Source: Plasmodium brasilianum
Lineage: Eukaryota; Apicomplexa; Aconoidasida; Haemosporida; Plasmodiidae
Assembly: GCF_023973825.1 (NCBI RefSeq)
Contig: NC_090126.1
Location: forward strand, 2,005,001-2,069,000
Direction: 5' to 3'
Length of the DNA: 64,000 bases
The position numbers were made by a program, and so were the translations under genes. Under the pieces are notes generated by a model. The model was not told where the DNA came from and searched no databases. It saw only the letters and a list, made by a program, of their open reading frames with translations. Shown here piece by piece: positions 24,146 through 37,807 of this stretch (positions are counted from its first letter, which is position 1; each line of letters starts with the position of its first letter).

Positions 24146-25480
24146 ATGGAGGAAGGTTCCTTTAAAGAATTGAACAAAATAAAGAGCGAAAGTGATAGCG
24201 GGGAATACAGCGATGATCAAACTAACATAGACGATGCTAAATGTTCTGTGTTTATAAAATCTACAATGATCCCCGAAAACACAGATACAGTCAGAGGTAT
24301 AAATTTCGATGAAGAGGTTAATATGCACGAATTTATTAATCAGTACAAGTATATGGGTTTTCAAGCTACTAACTTGGGTATAGGTATTGATGAAATAAAT
24401 AAAATGCTATATTTTAAATATACGAATAGGGAGGAAAATACAAGTAGTGAGAATATATATACATATAATAATAAAAAAGAATGTATGATTTGGTTGTCCT
24501 TTACATCTAATATGATTTCAAGTGGTTTACGTGAAATTTTTGTGTACCTAGCGAAAAATAATTTCATAGATGTTGTTGTTACAACTGCTGGAGGTATAGA
24601 AGAAGATATAATAAAATGTTTTTCCAAAACTTATATAGGGGACTTTAATTTAAATGGAAAGAAATTAAGAAAAAAAGGATGGAACAGAATAGGAAATTTA
24701 ATTGTACCAAATGAAAATTATTGCAATTTTGAAGATTGGTTACAGCCTTTATTAAATAAAATGTTACATGAACAAAATGCAAAAAATGAAGAAATTTTTT
24801 TAAAAAAATTTGAAAAAAGAAAAAAAAAGGAAAAAGAGGATAGTAATAACGGATTTGTGTCTACTACAACATACAACACCAATGGATGGAAACCGGATAA
24901 TGAAGAGGAAGAAGAGGACGAAGGGGAGAGTGATATGTTTTATTTAAGCCCATCTGAATTCATACGTATATTAGGTAAAGAAATAAATGATGAAAGCTCT
25001 CTAATATATTGGTGCTATAAAAATAAAATTCCAGTATTTTGCCCTGGTTTAACAGATGGTTCTTTAGGGGATAATTTATTTTTTCATAATTATGGGAAAA
25101 AAATAAAAAATAATTTAATTTTAGATATAGTAAAAGATATAAAAAAAATTAATTCTCTTGCATTAAACTGTAAGAAATCAGGAATTATAATTCTTGGTGG
25201 AGGATTACCAAAACATCATGTATGTAACGCAAATTTGATGAGAAATGGAGCTGATTTTGCTGTTTATGTTAATACAGCTAATGAGTATGATGGTAGTGAT
25301 AGTGGAGCTAATACAACGGAAGCTTTATCATGGGGGAAAATTAAGTCAGCACAAGCAAGTAATCATATTAAGATTTTTGGAGACGCAACTATTCTATTCC
25401 CCCTAATGGTTCTAAATACATTTTACATGTACGATCAGACAAGAAAGCAGAAAGGGGAAAAAAGGGTGAAATGTGCATGA
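24146..25480 (+). CDS. DHS: Deoxyhypusine synthase (444 aa)
   Basis: It transfers the aminobutyl group of spermidine to a Lys of eIF5A (first step of hypusine formation), using NAD. Motifs: MIWLSFTSNMISSGLREIF and VVVTTAGGIEEDIIKCF (NAD-binding fold), CPGLTDGSLGDNLFFHNY, GIIILGGGLPKHHVCNANLM, YVNTANEYDGSDSGANTTEA and LSWGKIKSAQASNHIKIFGD. The Lys in LSWGKI (K398) corresponds to the catalytic Lys that forms the enzyme imine (human K329). A Lys/Glu-rich insert lies at about residues 217-270, as is usual in Plasmodium. The start is set at the first ATG after the repeat and GC-rich leader; the upstream frame is open through the minisatellite, so the exact N-terminus is uncertain. Single exon. Confidence 0.92.
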   Translation: MEEGSFKELNKIKSESDSGEYSDDQTNIDDAKCSVFIKSTMIPENTDTVRGINFDEEVNMHEFINQYKYMGFQATNLGIGIDEINKMLYFKYTNREENTSSENIYTYNNKKECMIWLSFTSNMISSGLREIFVYLAKNNFIDVVVTTAGGIEEDIIKCFSKTYIGDFNLNGKKLRKKGWNRIGNLIVPNENYCNFEDWLQPLLNKMLHEQNAKNEEIFLKKFEKRKKKEKEDSNNGFVSTTTYNTNGWKPDNEEEEEDEGESDMFYLSPSEFIRILGKEINDESSLIYWCYKNKIPVFCPGLTDGSLGDNLFFHNYGKKIKNNLILDIVKDIKKINSLALNCKKSGIIILGGGLPKHHVCNANLMRNGADFAVYVNTANEYDGSDSGANTTEALSWGKIKSAQASNHIKIFGDATILFPLMVLNTFYMYDQTRKQKGEKRVKCA

Positions 25481-25921
25481 GACATCCTGAACGTTCAAAA
25501 ATGTATAGGACAAAGGGGCTGAAGAAAATAATAGAAAAAAACAGCTAATAATAGGTGAAGAATGGAAAAGCGGTAAATTGCGGCATTATTCCGCAAATTT
25601 CTTTTTTTTTTTTCTTTTTTTTTTTTTTGAATTATGTGTTTATTTCTAATTTTTTATTATACACCTTTATGAAAAAAGAAAAAAAAAAATTTTGCTTTAA
25701 CCATTGCTTCTTTTTTATTTATTATTTATGAAGATATTAACTACTTATTCGTAAAATACTCAGCTTTGTGATTTGTCGTGACCTGGTCCTCGAATTACTG
25801 CTTCGTGTATAAATGGAAAATTAGAGGTCACTTGAAAATTTTCTTAAAAAAAATATGAACGCGTAAGGCGAAACGCCGCAAGCACAAATGTGCGGATATA
25901 TAAGTAAATATATTTACATAC

Positions 25922-25967
<46 letters not shown>

Positions 25968-26214
25968 TACATACACGTATTATACGCCTCAGCACAGTTG
26001 TACACTTTTCTTTTTATGAGCAAATGGCACACGCACACGTGTAAGTGTTTATGCAAAAATACTTCTTTACGAGCAAAAGGAAGGATCGAAATAACAAATT
26101 TTTTTTTAATCAATTGGATATTGAAAAACAAATTTATTTAGTAAATTACCAAAAATAGATAGTCTTTAAACAAATATGTTTCATAAATAGGAATAATATT
26201 TGTTCGCGAATGTC

Positions 26215-26245
<31 letters not shown>

Positions 26246-26675
26246 AAACTCAAATGAAAATAGCTGTTCAGTGATATACATAAATGAGAAACACTTAAGG
26301 CATAAAAATGGTTGACATAATAACAGTGTAATAGCATAATGACGGAATTAAATAAACTTGACGTTTTTCAGATCGAAGAGGAAAATTTAAATATATCACT
26401 CCATACGTGCATATATATATGTGTATACATTTGCATATGTGTAAACATACTTGCTTACTGCACATAGACGAAACTTTAAAAACTTATGACATGAATATTA
26501 AAAAATTTTAAGGCGTTAATTATTTATTATGTATTATTTATTGCCTACTTCTGATTTGGTCCTTAATTTTGCCTTAATAAACCGTGTAGAAGTCTACACA
26601 ATAACACATGCACATAATGGTGCATTTACACCCGTAAGCATAATGCTGCATTTATACCCATGATCACCTCTTCCC
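25481..26675. other. Convergent intergenic region, about 1.2 kb
   Basis: This lies between deoxyhypusine synthase (+) and actin II (-). It has T and A homopolymers (25602-25629, 26216-26243) and (TA)n at 25925-25962. No gene was seen. Confidence 0.6.
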
Positions 26676-27496
26676 TTAAAAGCATTTCCTATGAACTATG
26701 GTTGGTCCTGATTCTTCATATTCCTCTTTTGTTATCCACATTTGCTGAAATGTTGAAAGAGAAGACAATATAGAGCCTCCAATCCACACAGAATATTTCC
26801 TTTCAGGAGGTGCAATAACCTTTATTCTCATCGATGACGGTGCTAAATTGGTCATTTCTTTAGTTAATCTTTCACCTATGTTATTATACATAGTTGTACC
26901 ACCACTTAGTACTATATTATTATATAATTCTTTTCTTATATCTATATCACATTTCATTATACTTTGATAAGCTGTGATATGTAAACCTGGGCATTCTCTT
27001 CCAATTAATGTAGGATTAAATAATGCTTCTGGACAACGGAATCTTTCGCTACCTACTGTTATTAAATTTCCATCAGGTAGTTCATAAATCTCTTCAATTT
27101 GATCTGAATGTTCTTCGGACCTTTTTAATTCTTCTTCATAATCTAATGCAATATAACATAATTTTTCTTTTATATCACGAACTATTTCTCTTTCTGCTGT
27201 TGTTGTAAATGTGTGTCCTCTTTCTGTAAATAATTTCATCATATGATATGTCAAATCTCGTCCAGCCATATCAATCCTATTTATGGCATGGGGTAATACG
27301 TACCCCTCATAAATCGGTACTGTATGACTAACACCATCACCGCTATCCAGAACAATTCCTAAGGGGAAAAAAAAAAAAAAAAAAATTATTTAAAAACTGT
27401 TTGCGCAATTAGGGGAACAGGCATAACTGCCGCTATACGCATATATGCGCATAATAGGATGTGCACATAATAGGATGCGTAAATAATAGCATGTGC

Positions 27497-27534
<38 letters not shown>

Positions 27535-28045
27535 TTGAGCACTTTTGCCCCTTTCACCCTTTCGCTGTTTCCTCGTTTTACGGCTTTATTCCATTACCTG
27601 TTGTTCTTCCAGAAGCGTATATGGATAAGATAGCTTGTATACTAACATACATGGCTGGAACATCGAACGATTCAAACATAATTTGTGTCATTCTTTCTCT
27701 ATTTGTTTTGGGGTTTAAAGGAGCTTCTGTTAATAAAACAGGATGTTCTTCAGGAGATACTCGTAATTCATTATAAAAAGTATGATGCCATATTTTTTCC
27801 ATATCATCCCAATTGGTTACAATACCATGTTCTATTGGATATTTTAGAGTTAGTATCCCTCTTTTATTTTGTGCTTCATCTCCTACATAACATTCCTTTT
27901 GTTCCATTCCTACCATAATATTTGGCATTTTTGGTCGTCCAACAATTGAAGGGAACACACACTTAGGTGCATCATCCCCAGCTAGTCCAGATTTCACCAT
28001 CCCGCTCCCATTATCTACTACTAAAGCTACAGCCTCCTCTGTCAT
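26676..28045 (-). CDS. ACT2: Actin II, two exons (376 aa)
   Basis: Exon 1 is 27598-28045 and exon 2 is 26676-27358 on the minus strand. The split Gly codon lies in [17 protein letters not shown]. Length (376 aa) and sequence are full-length actin: [20 protein letters not shown] (phosphate loop 1), [22 protein letters not shown] (phosphate loop 2), [24 protein letters not shown] and C-terminal IVHRKCF. It is called actin II rather than actin I because it carries one intron after codon 149, begins [19 protein letters not shown], and lies next to DHS and NMT. From memory, the P. falciparum actin II gene has one intron and the same neighbours. Actin II is expressed mainly in sexual and mosquito stages and is needed for male gamete exflagellation. 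A CAG immediately before the ATG could be the acceptor of a 5' UTR intron. Confidence 0.93.
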
Positions 28046-29220
28046 CTGAGAATGAAAAGAAATGCATAAACATGTATATACGCATATATAGTTATACATG
28101 AGTATATGGATGTACATAAATACAGATATACGTATAATAACACATATACATTTAGCGTATATGGGAGTGCACTAAACTTCACGTGCATAAACATGTTGCA
28201 CATGCATAGAGTTCCATAGCTCTGTTCAATGAACAATGGGCGAACATACATTTTTACATATAAACAATTGTGCGTACATATGTATTTATATGTACATTAT
28301 GCCCTACAGGAACGCTCTACGTTTTTCTCATTTCAGACATACACAAATTACTACACAATGCTGATGAAGTTACTAACAAGCTGGAAAAAAAAAAAAATAA
28401 GTACGTTAGTTAACTATACCTTGCTTTTTTCCTTTAATTTATTATATAAAGGGATATATTCTTATCTTCTTAGATGATTAACTACTTAACTTCCTTTCTT
28501 ATGTGCTTAATGAAAAATGCTTGTCTGTTGATGTATAATGAGGAAAATTTTAAATATATGTCATCCGTACAAATATGAGTACACGTATGTACATACGTAC
28601 ATGGGCACATGTATACGTAGGCACATACATAAGTGCATACATGCATATACCTGCAAAACAAATCCGCATTAATATCTTTATCTTTTTTTTTATTTTTTCA
28701 CACTCAGCGAATTAATTTATTTTATTTTCCTTATTGTATTACCCCTATATTTTATTCTCTAATTAGTATTTATATTTTTTCCTCTAACTAAATCAAAATA
28801 TTACAGTGAAACCCTAAAATACTTTTCTTTTTTTTCTTCGAAAAATAAAATTTAAAGAACGACGTCGGCTTATTTATATAATGTACATTTAATATACGTA
28901 TCCGTGTACAAGCGTACGTACATACATGCGCACGTGTAAACTCCTTTACTATTCAACTCATGTAAATTTAAAAAATATCAACACTAATAAATTAAAAATA
29001 TAACTATTAGGAATAATAGAACTTTCATTGAACCAAAAAAGAAAAAAAAAAATTAAAAATAATAGTCAGTATAGTATCGAAGCATTTGACCCCAAGTTTT
29101 CTCTTAAAATTGCGTTAAAGCTTATTATAAGCATTAATAAAAAAAAAAAATTAAATATAACGTAATATAATGCGGTGTAACATAATGTGGTATAAGGTAA
29201 TATAGTGAAGCATAGTGTAA

Positions 29221-29408
29221 CATATTATAACACAGTATAACACAGTTTAACACAGTTTAACACAGTATAACACAGTATAACATAGTATAACACAGTTTAA
29301 CACAGTATAACACAGTATAACATAGTATAACATAGTATAACACAGTATAACACAGTATAACATAGTATAACATAGTATAACACAGTATAACACAGTATAA
29401 CACAGTAT
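29221..29408. repeat. 10-bp tandem repeat (cacagtataa / catagtataa), about 19 copies
   Basis: Head-to-tail copies keep an exact 10-bp phase; C/T at position 3 and A/T at position 7 vary. Degenerate copies reach back to about 29150. Confidence 0.9.
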
Positions 29409-31097
29409 TTACATAATAAAATCGTCGTGATTTTTTGTTTATATGCTCTACATCCTATATACGCGGAAATATTCTCATTGTATTTATGTTCGTATATGAA
29501 TGTAAATATATGTTGTTATGCGTGTTGTACTTTTCTTCTTCCTTTTCTTTTTTTTACGTGGAAAAGTACTAATAAAAAAAAAGGATCTTTTTAATTTTGT
29601 TAAAATATTAAATGTATATATATAAAACAAGGAGAAAAATAGTGAATAATAATTAATGTAATAAAGAAATAAAAAGCGCCTGAAAAATAAAAAAGGAAAT
29701 AGAGGGGAATAAGCTTATTTTTATGTGTATAAATAAATGGTAATGATTATGTATGCGTTTTATAGGTATGTATGCAAGTGTGTTTTGTACACATACGTGT
29801 ACATATCAAAATAAATTATAAGAGCATTTCGTAAGATAAAAAAAAACTGCAGAAACTAGAAGCTTTATTTTTTGTATTTAAAAGAAAAAGAAAGGAGAAT
29901 TTATCATTTCAACGAAGTTAGGCTTAAAAATATGTGTGTATGGAAGAAGCTATAGATTCTGTAATTTTTTTTTTTTTTTATAATTCATTTTTTTTTTAAA
30001 ACATCTCTATACAATATTTGGTAAATTGGACATTGCTAAAAAATGCATAAGACACATTAGAAATACACTTGCTAAATAATTATACCATTTTGTAGTAAGT
30101 TAATACGCATCAAGATTAACAGGCAAATGGATGTGTACCTTAAATGCGTATATACATATGTATATATGCGTACATATGTAAATAAATATTTTTTTTTTTT
30201 TGTACATGTTTATTTTTTTCTCTGCACATATTTGTATTTTTAAAATATGTGTGTTTTAAAAAGATACACATTTTTTTTTTTTATGTGACAATGATGTAAA
30301 ATTGGCGTGTAAAAAGATGTCAATGTATAAAGATTTATTTGCATGTTTATATAAATACAAAAATGTATATTTTTACTTTTTTCTTTTTTTTTTTTTTTTT
30401 GGTAAAATGCTTATAAAAATACCACATATATTACTGAGCCGTAATATTTACTCTACCCAATATTTTTCTACATAAGAACAATGTGTTAATTTTCCTTTTT
30501 ATAATTTTTCATAACCCTACATAAATTTTTTTTTTTTTTTTTTCCGCTTCATTTGTTCTATTTTAATTGTTCCCTCTTAACTGTCATATATTCTATTTAT
30601 ATTTAAAATTTTGAGAATTCAAAAAATTATGTTTTCTGTTTTTTTAATTATTTATATAAAGTGCTTTTCTTCCAAAATGTATTAAAAAATGGTGTTTTAT
30701 TTTTTTTTTTTTATTTTTTTTTATAACATGCTTGACTAGGAGAGCTTGCATAATTCGACAGAAATATATGAAATAAATTTTTTTGTCCAAAATTAAAGAT
30801 TGGTTTTCTAAGAATTTAAAAGGGGAAAAAAATAATAGTATTTTTTATCTCTAGAAAATGTGTCAATTTTGAAAACATAAAATTTCTTAACTCTTTTAGC
30901 CCGTTTTTTAAGTACGCATTATCCATGCCCAAATGTAAATATATACATATATACATATAATATGCATATTTAAACCAATATTATTTAAAAGAAAAAAAAG
31001 CCATGTAAAAAAATCATAAAATACGTAGTAACTTCCTACCAAGAAGCTTATAATATTTAATGGATTGCTATTGAATGGAATATGGCACTGTACCATC

Positions 31098-31420
31098 TTT
31101 TTATTTTTATTTTGTTTTTATTTTTATTTTGTTTTTATTTTTATTTTGTTTTTATTTTTATTTTGTTTTTATTTTTATTTTGTTTTTATTTTTATTTTGT
31201 TTTTATTTTTATTTTTATTTTGTTTTTGTTTTGATTTTTAGTTTGTATCTTTATTTTATTTCATTTTTATTTTAGTTCATTTTTATTTTATTTCATTTTT
31301 ATTTTATTTCATTTTTATTTTAGTTCATTTTTATTTTATTTCATTTTTATTTTAGTTCATTTTTATTTTAGTTCATTTTTATTTTAGTTCATTTTTATTT
31401 TAGTTCATTTTTATTTTTAT
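31098..31420. repeat. Two adjacent T-rich minisatellites (17-bp and 16-bp units)
   Basis: The first part, to about 31235, repeats tttttatttttattttg about six to seven times. The second, from about 31248, repeats ttcatttttattttag (g/t variation) about eleven times. Non-coding. Confidence 0.8.
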
Positions 31421-32019
31421 TGTTTTTTTTTTTTTTTTCTAAACTCTTGTAATTGTGTACGAATTTGTTTTAAATTTTGTAGAATGAAATATAACAAATC
31501 GTAACTATAGTGTTCACTAAACTATTATTTCTTATAGTGAATGATAACATTCTTATTTGTATATGTGTATATATACGAATACACATAAATTTGCATGTAT
31601 AATAAATATGTACTTATATAATTGATCCATGTTGGCTTAACTAAATTTATTTTTAAAAAACTCTAGCTTATTTAATATAATTCAAAAAAATAGATTACCG
31701 CTTTTTATTTCTTTTTGTTATTTACACTTATAACATATGTTCACACATAATAATTTGGCGAGTATAAATATATCCTATTTTTTATTCATAAATATACTTG
31801 TATGTGAACAAATGCGGGAATAAGATTAAAACGATTCAAGATAAGACGAAAATAAAAAAAAATAAATAAAAATAATAAAAAAGAGAAAGGTGCAAAGATT
31901 AAAAGAGAAAAGAAAGGAAGAGGAACGTAAATTTTTATGCTTATAATACAGTGCACTATAGAATAAAAGAAAATTTTTTTAAGTATTGTAATTAATATGT
32001 AGAAAGACACAAAATAATT

Positions 32020-35000
32020 ATGGAGGAAACATTGTCAGAGGGATATGTTAGTTTTAAAGACAACACAAAACAGTGCAATACTTCTGTAAAATTTTTTGAG
32101 TGGATCCTCAACTATCCTCTTTTTAATGGTTAGCTAGGCCTATACAAGGGAGAAATTGAAGCAAAAAAGACAAAAAAGTTATAAAAACGAGAGAGAAAAT
32201 TAAAAATTATAAAAAAAGACAACATTAAAGACAACAAAAATGATAACAAAAAAGATAACAAAAAAGACAACAAAAATGATAACAAAAAAGATAACAAAAA
32301 AGACAACAAAAATGATAACAAAAAAGACAACAACGAAGTAGTAAATAAATACATAAATGTGGACACGTTATACTCATCTCATCATTTTTATTTTCTCCCC
32401 TTTGAAGAAATCAAGAATAGAAATTTATCCAGTCGTTTCAGTATCCTTTGCCTGAATGATAGGGAATCCTTTTGTGCAAAACCGCCTCACATATTAGTAA
32501 AGAGAAAAAGTGAAAGAAAGAAGGAGGCTATTGTTCGTATAAAGGAACCGAATGAACTGACAACGAATTTAATTAAAGAACAAATTAGGAAAGATGGTAA
32601 AAAAAAAAAAATAAAATAATAAAACACTTTAACACACTTTGTGAAAGGTCTAAAATTAAATGGGAAAACATAAACACATTAAATATGCATACATATATAT
32701 ATATATATATATATATACAAATATGTGCAAATTTTTTTGGGGTAAATGGTCACATAAAAAAATCACATATTTAAAATTTCTTCTTTATGTACCACCCTCG
32801 TTTGTGTGTTGACCCGTCTAATGTGACCTGCGCTAACTTAACCCTATTCTGTTCATTTGTAAGTTATGTTATATTATACAAATGTATGTATCTTTTCCCT
32901 TTCTCTATTTTATATAATACGATATAATAAAGTATAATACAATATAATATAATTTTATTTTTGGTTTACTACATATTTGTGTTATCAGATTATAGTATAA
33001 TAAATAATAACAAGTTTTATGTAAGTATAATAAAAAAGAGCGAAAAGATATATAACACCTATAATGATGGATTAAATGAGGAAAGGGAAAAAAAAAAAAT
33101 TTTTGAAAAAGTGAAGGAAAGATACTTAAAAAAAAAAGAAAACATTAAAGGGTATGTGTACCCCCCTTTTCCTTCAAGCTCAATTATAAATAAGAAAGAG
33201 GATTTATTATTGAATGAAGAATATAACCCTTTTTTTAATTTTTTTGAAAAAGACATAAATAAAAATATATACCACAATAGTATAAATTTTTCCTTAAAAA
33301 CGAACATACAACTGAATCGCTATTTTTATAAAGTCATTTCAAATCAACTTAAATACTACAGAATAAAGAAGGACGTGTACGTCATCATTTTAAATATTAT
33401 AAACGAAGTTTCGAAGTATTACTACTCTTATGGTTACGATATCCTGAATAACATAAAAGTAGGGAGAAGTGCTAACGCAAACGTTAAAACGTGTTTGTGT
33501 GTATGTATGTGCGTATGTTCCTATATGTCTATGTGCATTTGTACGTTTATGCATTTCTGCGTTTGTTCATTTGTGCGTATGTATGTGCTAGTACATGCCC
33601 ATAAACGCGCATTTACACGTGTGTCCTTACTCTTCCCCCCTTTGTGCAGATAAAATATTTCCCCTATAAAAATATCTCAAACAGCTTTTACATCAACGGT
33701 CTGGTTTTCAGCAATTGTTCCATATACTTCGATAATGTTGAAATAAAAAATCCAAAAATATTATTGCTGGATTCAGAAAAAGAGATAAAGTTCGAAACGT
33801 TAGAGGATTATTATAACGAGAATTATAATTACACGTATTTTATTTTGAAAAAAGTGTCAAATAGAAATTTGAATATTATTTTAGTTCATGGAGAAATTGA
33901 CTATTATATTAAGAAATTATTAATTAATAAAAAAATATATTTTTTTACAAGTATAAAGAAAAAAAATATATTTCGTCTTTCCAATATTTTACGCACAAAA
34001 ATTTTAAGTTATGATAATTTTAGGAATTTTGATAGTAGTTATATAGCTAGGGCAAATTATTTTAAAATTCAAAAATATAAAAAAAATGTAAAAAATATTT
34101 TTCTTTGTTGTAATAATAAATTTTTAACCATATGCATTTTTGGAAAAAAGGAAATTAGACACGATATATTAGCAAAAAAGTATGATGAGTCTGTCATACC
34201 ACCATCAGCAAAATTGGGAAGTAACATGAAGTGTAAAAATGAAGTAAGAGATAAAGGAAAAAATAAGAATATATTTGAAATTCTTTTTAAAAAAGAAGTA
34301 AAGAAAGAAAACATTTTTGAAAATTTTCTTCAAGTATATTATAAGAACAAGAGTGATGACTACATTGTGGACTATTACTTTTTAAATAAGGAAAAGAGAA
34401 TAAATTTTTCAGGTAAAGAAAAAAAAGAGAATAAAAAAAAATTGTTATTAATAAGTCATTTAAAAAATATAATTATAATTAAAAAGGTTAAGAAGTTGTT
34501 AAGGTTTTGCATATATTTAAGTTTTCATATTTATAAACAACTCTATTTGAATACATATATGGGTAGAATATGTATATGTTTACCTGACAAAAATATAAGT
34601 ACAAATATAGTAAGGGATAAATTATATAATAAAATTAGTAAATCCATATTATACTCCTCATTCTTCTTTTTTTTCAATAATAGTAAAAAAATTAAAACTA
34701 CGCCAATAAATTTTATGTACAATTTATTTCATTTAATAAATATAAATAATCCCTTAACGAGGGAGCGAATGAAAACACTCCATTCCTTAGTGAAGACCTT
34801 GAACATTATTAAGGAACAAACATATAGCAACTTTGAACATTGCTTTTTTAATATTGAAAAAAATAAAATAATAGATATTGTAAATTATTTCATATTCAAC
34901 AGTTTTATGAAAAATTGTGATATTAACTACCATTATATTTATTACTACTTAAAAATTGTAAACAGTACCTACTTGTATTATAGCCAAAAAAATATTATAA

Positions 35001-35493
35001 TAAAAGAGAGAGATCTTTTGAACGATGCGAACATTTTAGTTAATCCAAACTTTACTAGTGATACTATTACAGTGGAAAACAAAATTAATGAAAAAGTGGA
35101 AAAAATAATTGCGCAAAATATTTTATTTTATTCTTATAATTTTGAGACTGTGAAGAACATAGAAATGATAACTTATTTTATATGCCCTAATTACATGTTC
35201 ATAAATAATGTGTACAACAATATAAACATATACTTATTCGATAATCGGAACTATAACAGCAAAAAATTGTTTTTCAATTTTTTTTTCAATCATAAATATA
35301 TATTCGATATCTCGCTTCAACAGTTTGTCTTTGTGATTTACTCCTTGAGTTTCCATTTGTAAGAGGAAAAATAAGATGGGCTGATGGGAATTTACCCAGT
35401 GCGCTCGGACATGTTTACCTGTGGGCATGTGTGTATGTATGCCTGTGTTTGTGCACATCCGCAAGTAGAGACGACAGTACATAGGATGCTTTA

Positions 35494-35527
<34 letters not shown>

Positions 35528-37775
35528 CAGGACGTGCCCCTTCGATTTGTGCAGAAATTATCTGTGTTATCACCAGATATGCATCCAGGTGTTTCTGAAG
35601 AGAGTGCTCATTTTAATTAAAAAGGAAAATAAGGAGGACCTAGGAGATGATATCATTATGAACATCATATGTACCAAGTGTAATGTGATGCAAGAAAGGA
35701 TAATAAACATTCAATTTTCATTTAGCGAATTTTTATTAAGTATTATACATTCTGATAATTGTATCAATGTACAGTGCAACCATAATGGCAGAAACAACAG
35801 TTATGAGCTGAATTTTAAAAATATAAAAATATGTTTTCATATACATGATAGCGATATATATAAGACTATTTTTCCATACAAATCAGGTATAATACATCGT
35901 CATATAAATAATGATGTGACAATAAATAAGAATAAAAAAGGAATAGACAATAATAGAGATAAGAGCACAGGGAGATTCAGTAGTAATGTTTGGTTATGTG
36001 TGAGCGAGAAAAAATATAAATGCAAAAGTAGGATCGCAACTAAAAAATTGATAAGAAATTATATTAAAAAAAATATAAAAAGAATCATATATAATAATGT
36101 TTTTTACTATTTCCCTTGTAAATGTGTGACAAGAAGATATGGATGCAAATACGAGAATATGAAGAAGCGAAAGGAACAGCATGTATATACAAATTTTAAT
36201 CTTTATAACATTATAGAAAATTTTCCATTCTTCACTAGTTCAATGTTACCAATGTATTGCTCCTTAAAATATTTAATTTATAATTGTGTAATAAAATATT
36301 ATAGATTGAAGAACAAACACTTATATGTACAATCACACAGAACAAGGCGTAAGAAAGAACATTTTTATAATCCCTATTCCCCTTTGTACTTTAAAAATAA
36401 ATGCAAAAAATGCAAGTACATAAAAATTTCAAACTTTTCTACCTTAGGATTTTTTAATGTCTTATTTATTATAAAAAGAATTTTTTATAATTTTTATATT
36501 TCATTGAATTTCCTCATTGGTGTACTAAACAAGAATATGTTTATTAAAATTAATGAAATATTTTATTGTGTTAATAATAGATATTATTTTGTTGAGGATA
36601 ATTTTCTACTTATAAAAGAGAACTTTAACAAAAGTGAAGAAAAGAGGGGAAAGGAAGAATCGAATTTGGACAGCATTAGAGCAAGTCGCGTAAGTGAAAT
36701 TTGTATGCAGGATAAAAATGGCTTAATAAAGAGTGTTATAGATGAAGAGAAGAACAACGACAAAGCAGATAGAGAAATAAATAATATGAATGTTTATACC
36801 CATACAATAAATATGAACAGTGAGAGGGTAGTATTATATAGAAATCAAAAGGAGTCAGAATACCAAGGTGAAGAAACGGACGCAGTGGAAATTTGCAGTT
36901 CTTGTACAAACGTAGTTACCTCCAAACCAATAGAGAGTAATCATAATATATATATTTTAAACAACATTAACCGTATTAAAGAAAATTTAATAAAGCAATT
37001 TATATTATACAGGAAATTTAAAAACAAGATGGAACGTTATAGGAAATATTTAATTAGAGTGCTAGTCATTTTTTATTTTTACGCTGTTGTGTATTTAAAA
37101 AAGAAGCAGTTTTTCTTAGACATTGAAATATTTTTTTCATTTTACATTATGATGTTAGAAAAATTAAATTTAAAAATTCAAAAGGATATCGAAAAAATGG
37201 AAAAATTAATGGATAAACAAAATTTGCGGTATTTGCACTTTTTTGCAAAAGGTAGAGAGAGGATAGAAAAAAAATGGGCAACCAAAATGGGTAGAAAGCA
37301 AAAGCAGAAGCAAAAGCGGATGAACTTACATCCCCCCATGCGTAAGATCAAGATGAACAAAAGATACATTAACAGTAAAAAAGAGCTGGTAAAAAAATGG
37401 AAGGACTCAAAAACGAAGTATGCAAAGCTATGTACAATAAGGGAAAAACGCTCTTTCTCCAATTTATCATATTTTAAAAAATTTAGTGGAAATAAATCGG
37501 AATTGGACAATTATTTTTACTTCGTTCGTGAGTATGACGTTCGTATGTTATATATGAAGGAATCCTATTACATATACAATATAGAGAGTTATCGAAAAAA
37601 AAAATATATAGATGATATGAGCAAAGAGGAATTTGAAAATTCTAACAAGAAACTATTTTATATGCACATATTAAAGATAATTGATTCGGCGAAAAATGAA
37701 GTAGAGTGGTATAACAAAAATGGGGAAATGCGGGACATGGAGCAGCGGCAAAAAGTGGAGCGAAAAATACAAGGG

Positions 37776-37807
<32 letters not shown>

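Larger units (their letters stand above)
28046..32019. other. Divergent intergenic region, about 4 kb
   Basis: This is the longest gene-free stretch in the window, and is shared upstream DNA of actin II (-) and the FAB1-type kinase (+). It contains a 10-bp array (29221-29408), two T-rich arrays (31098-31235, 31248-31420) and many short homopolymers. No tRNA-like cloverleaf or supported coding exon was recognised. Confidence 0.55.

Noticed and set aside
23594..24364. 256-codon minus-strand frame with KYTRININ repeats
   Set aside because: It arises from the 24-bp minisatellite being open on both strands and overlaps the DHS coding start. No non-repetitive content.
26676..28045. Actin I instead of actin II
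   Set aside because: Actin I lacks this intron in P. falciparum and lies elsewhere. The sequence details and neighbours fit actin II.
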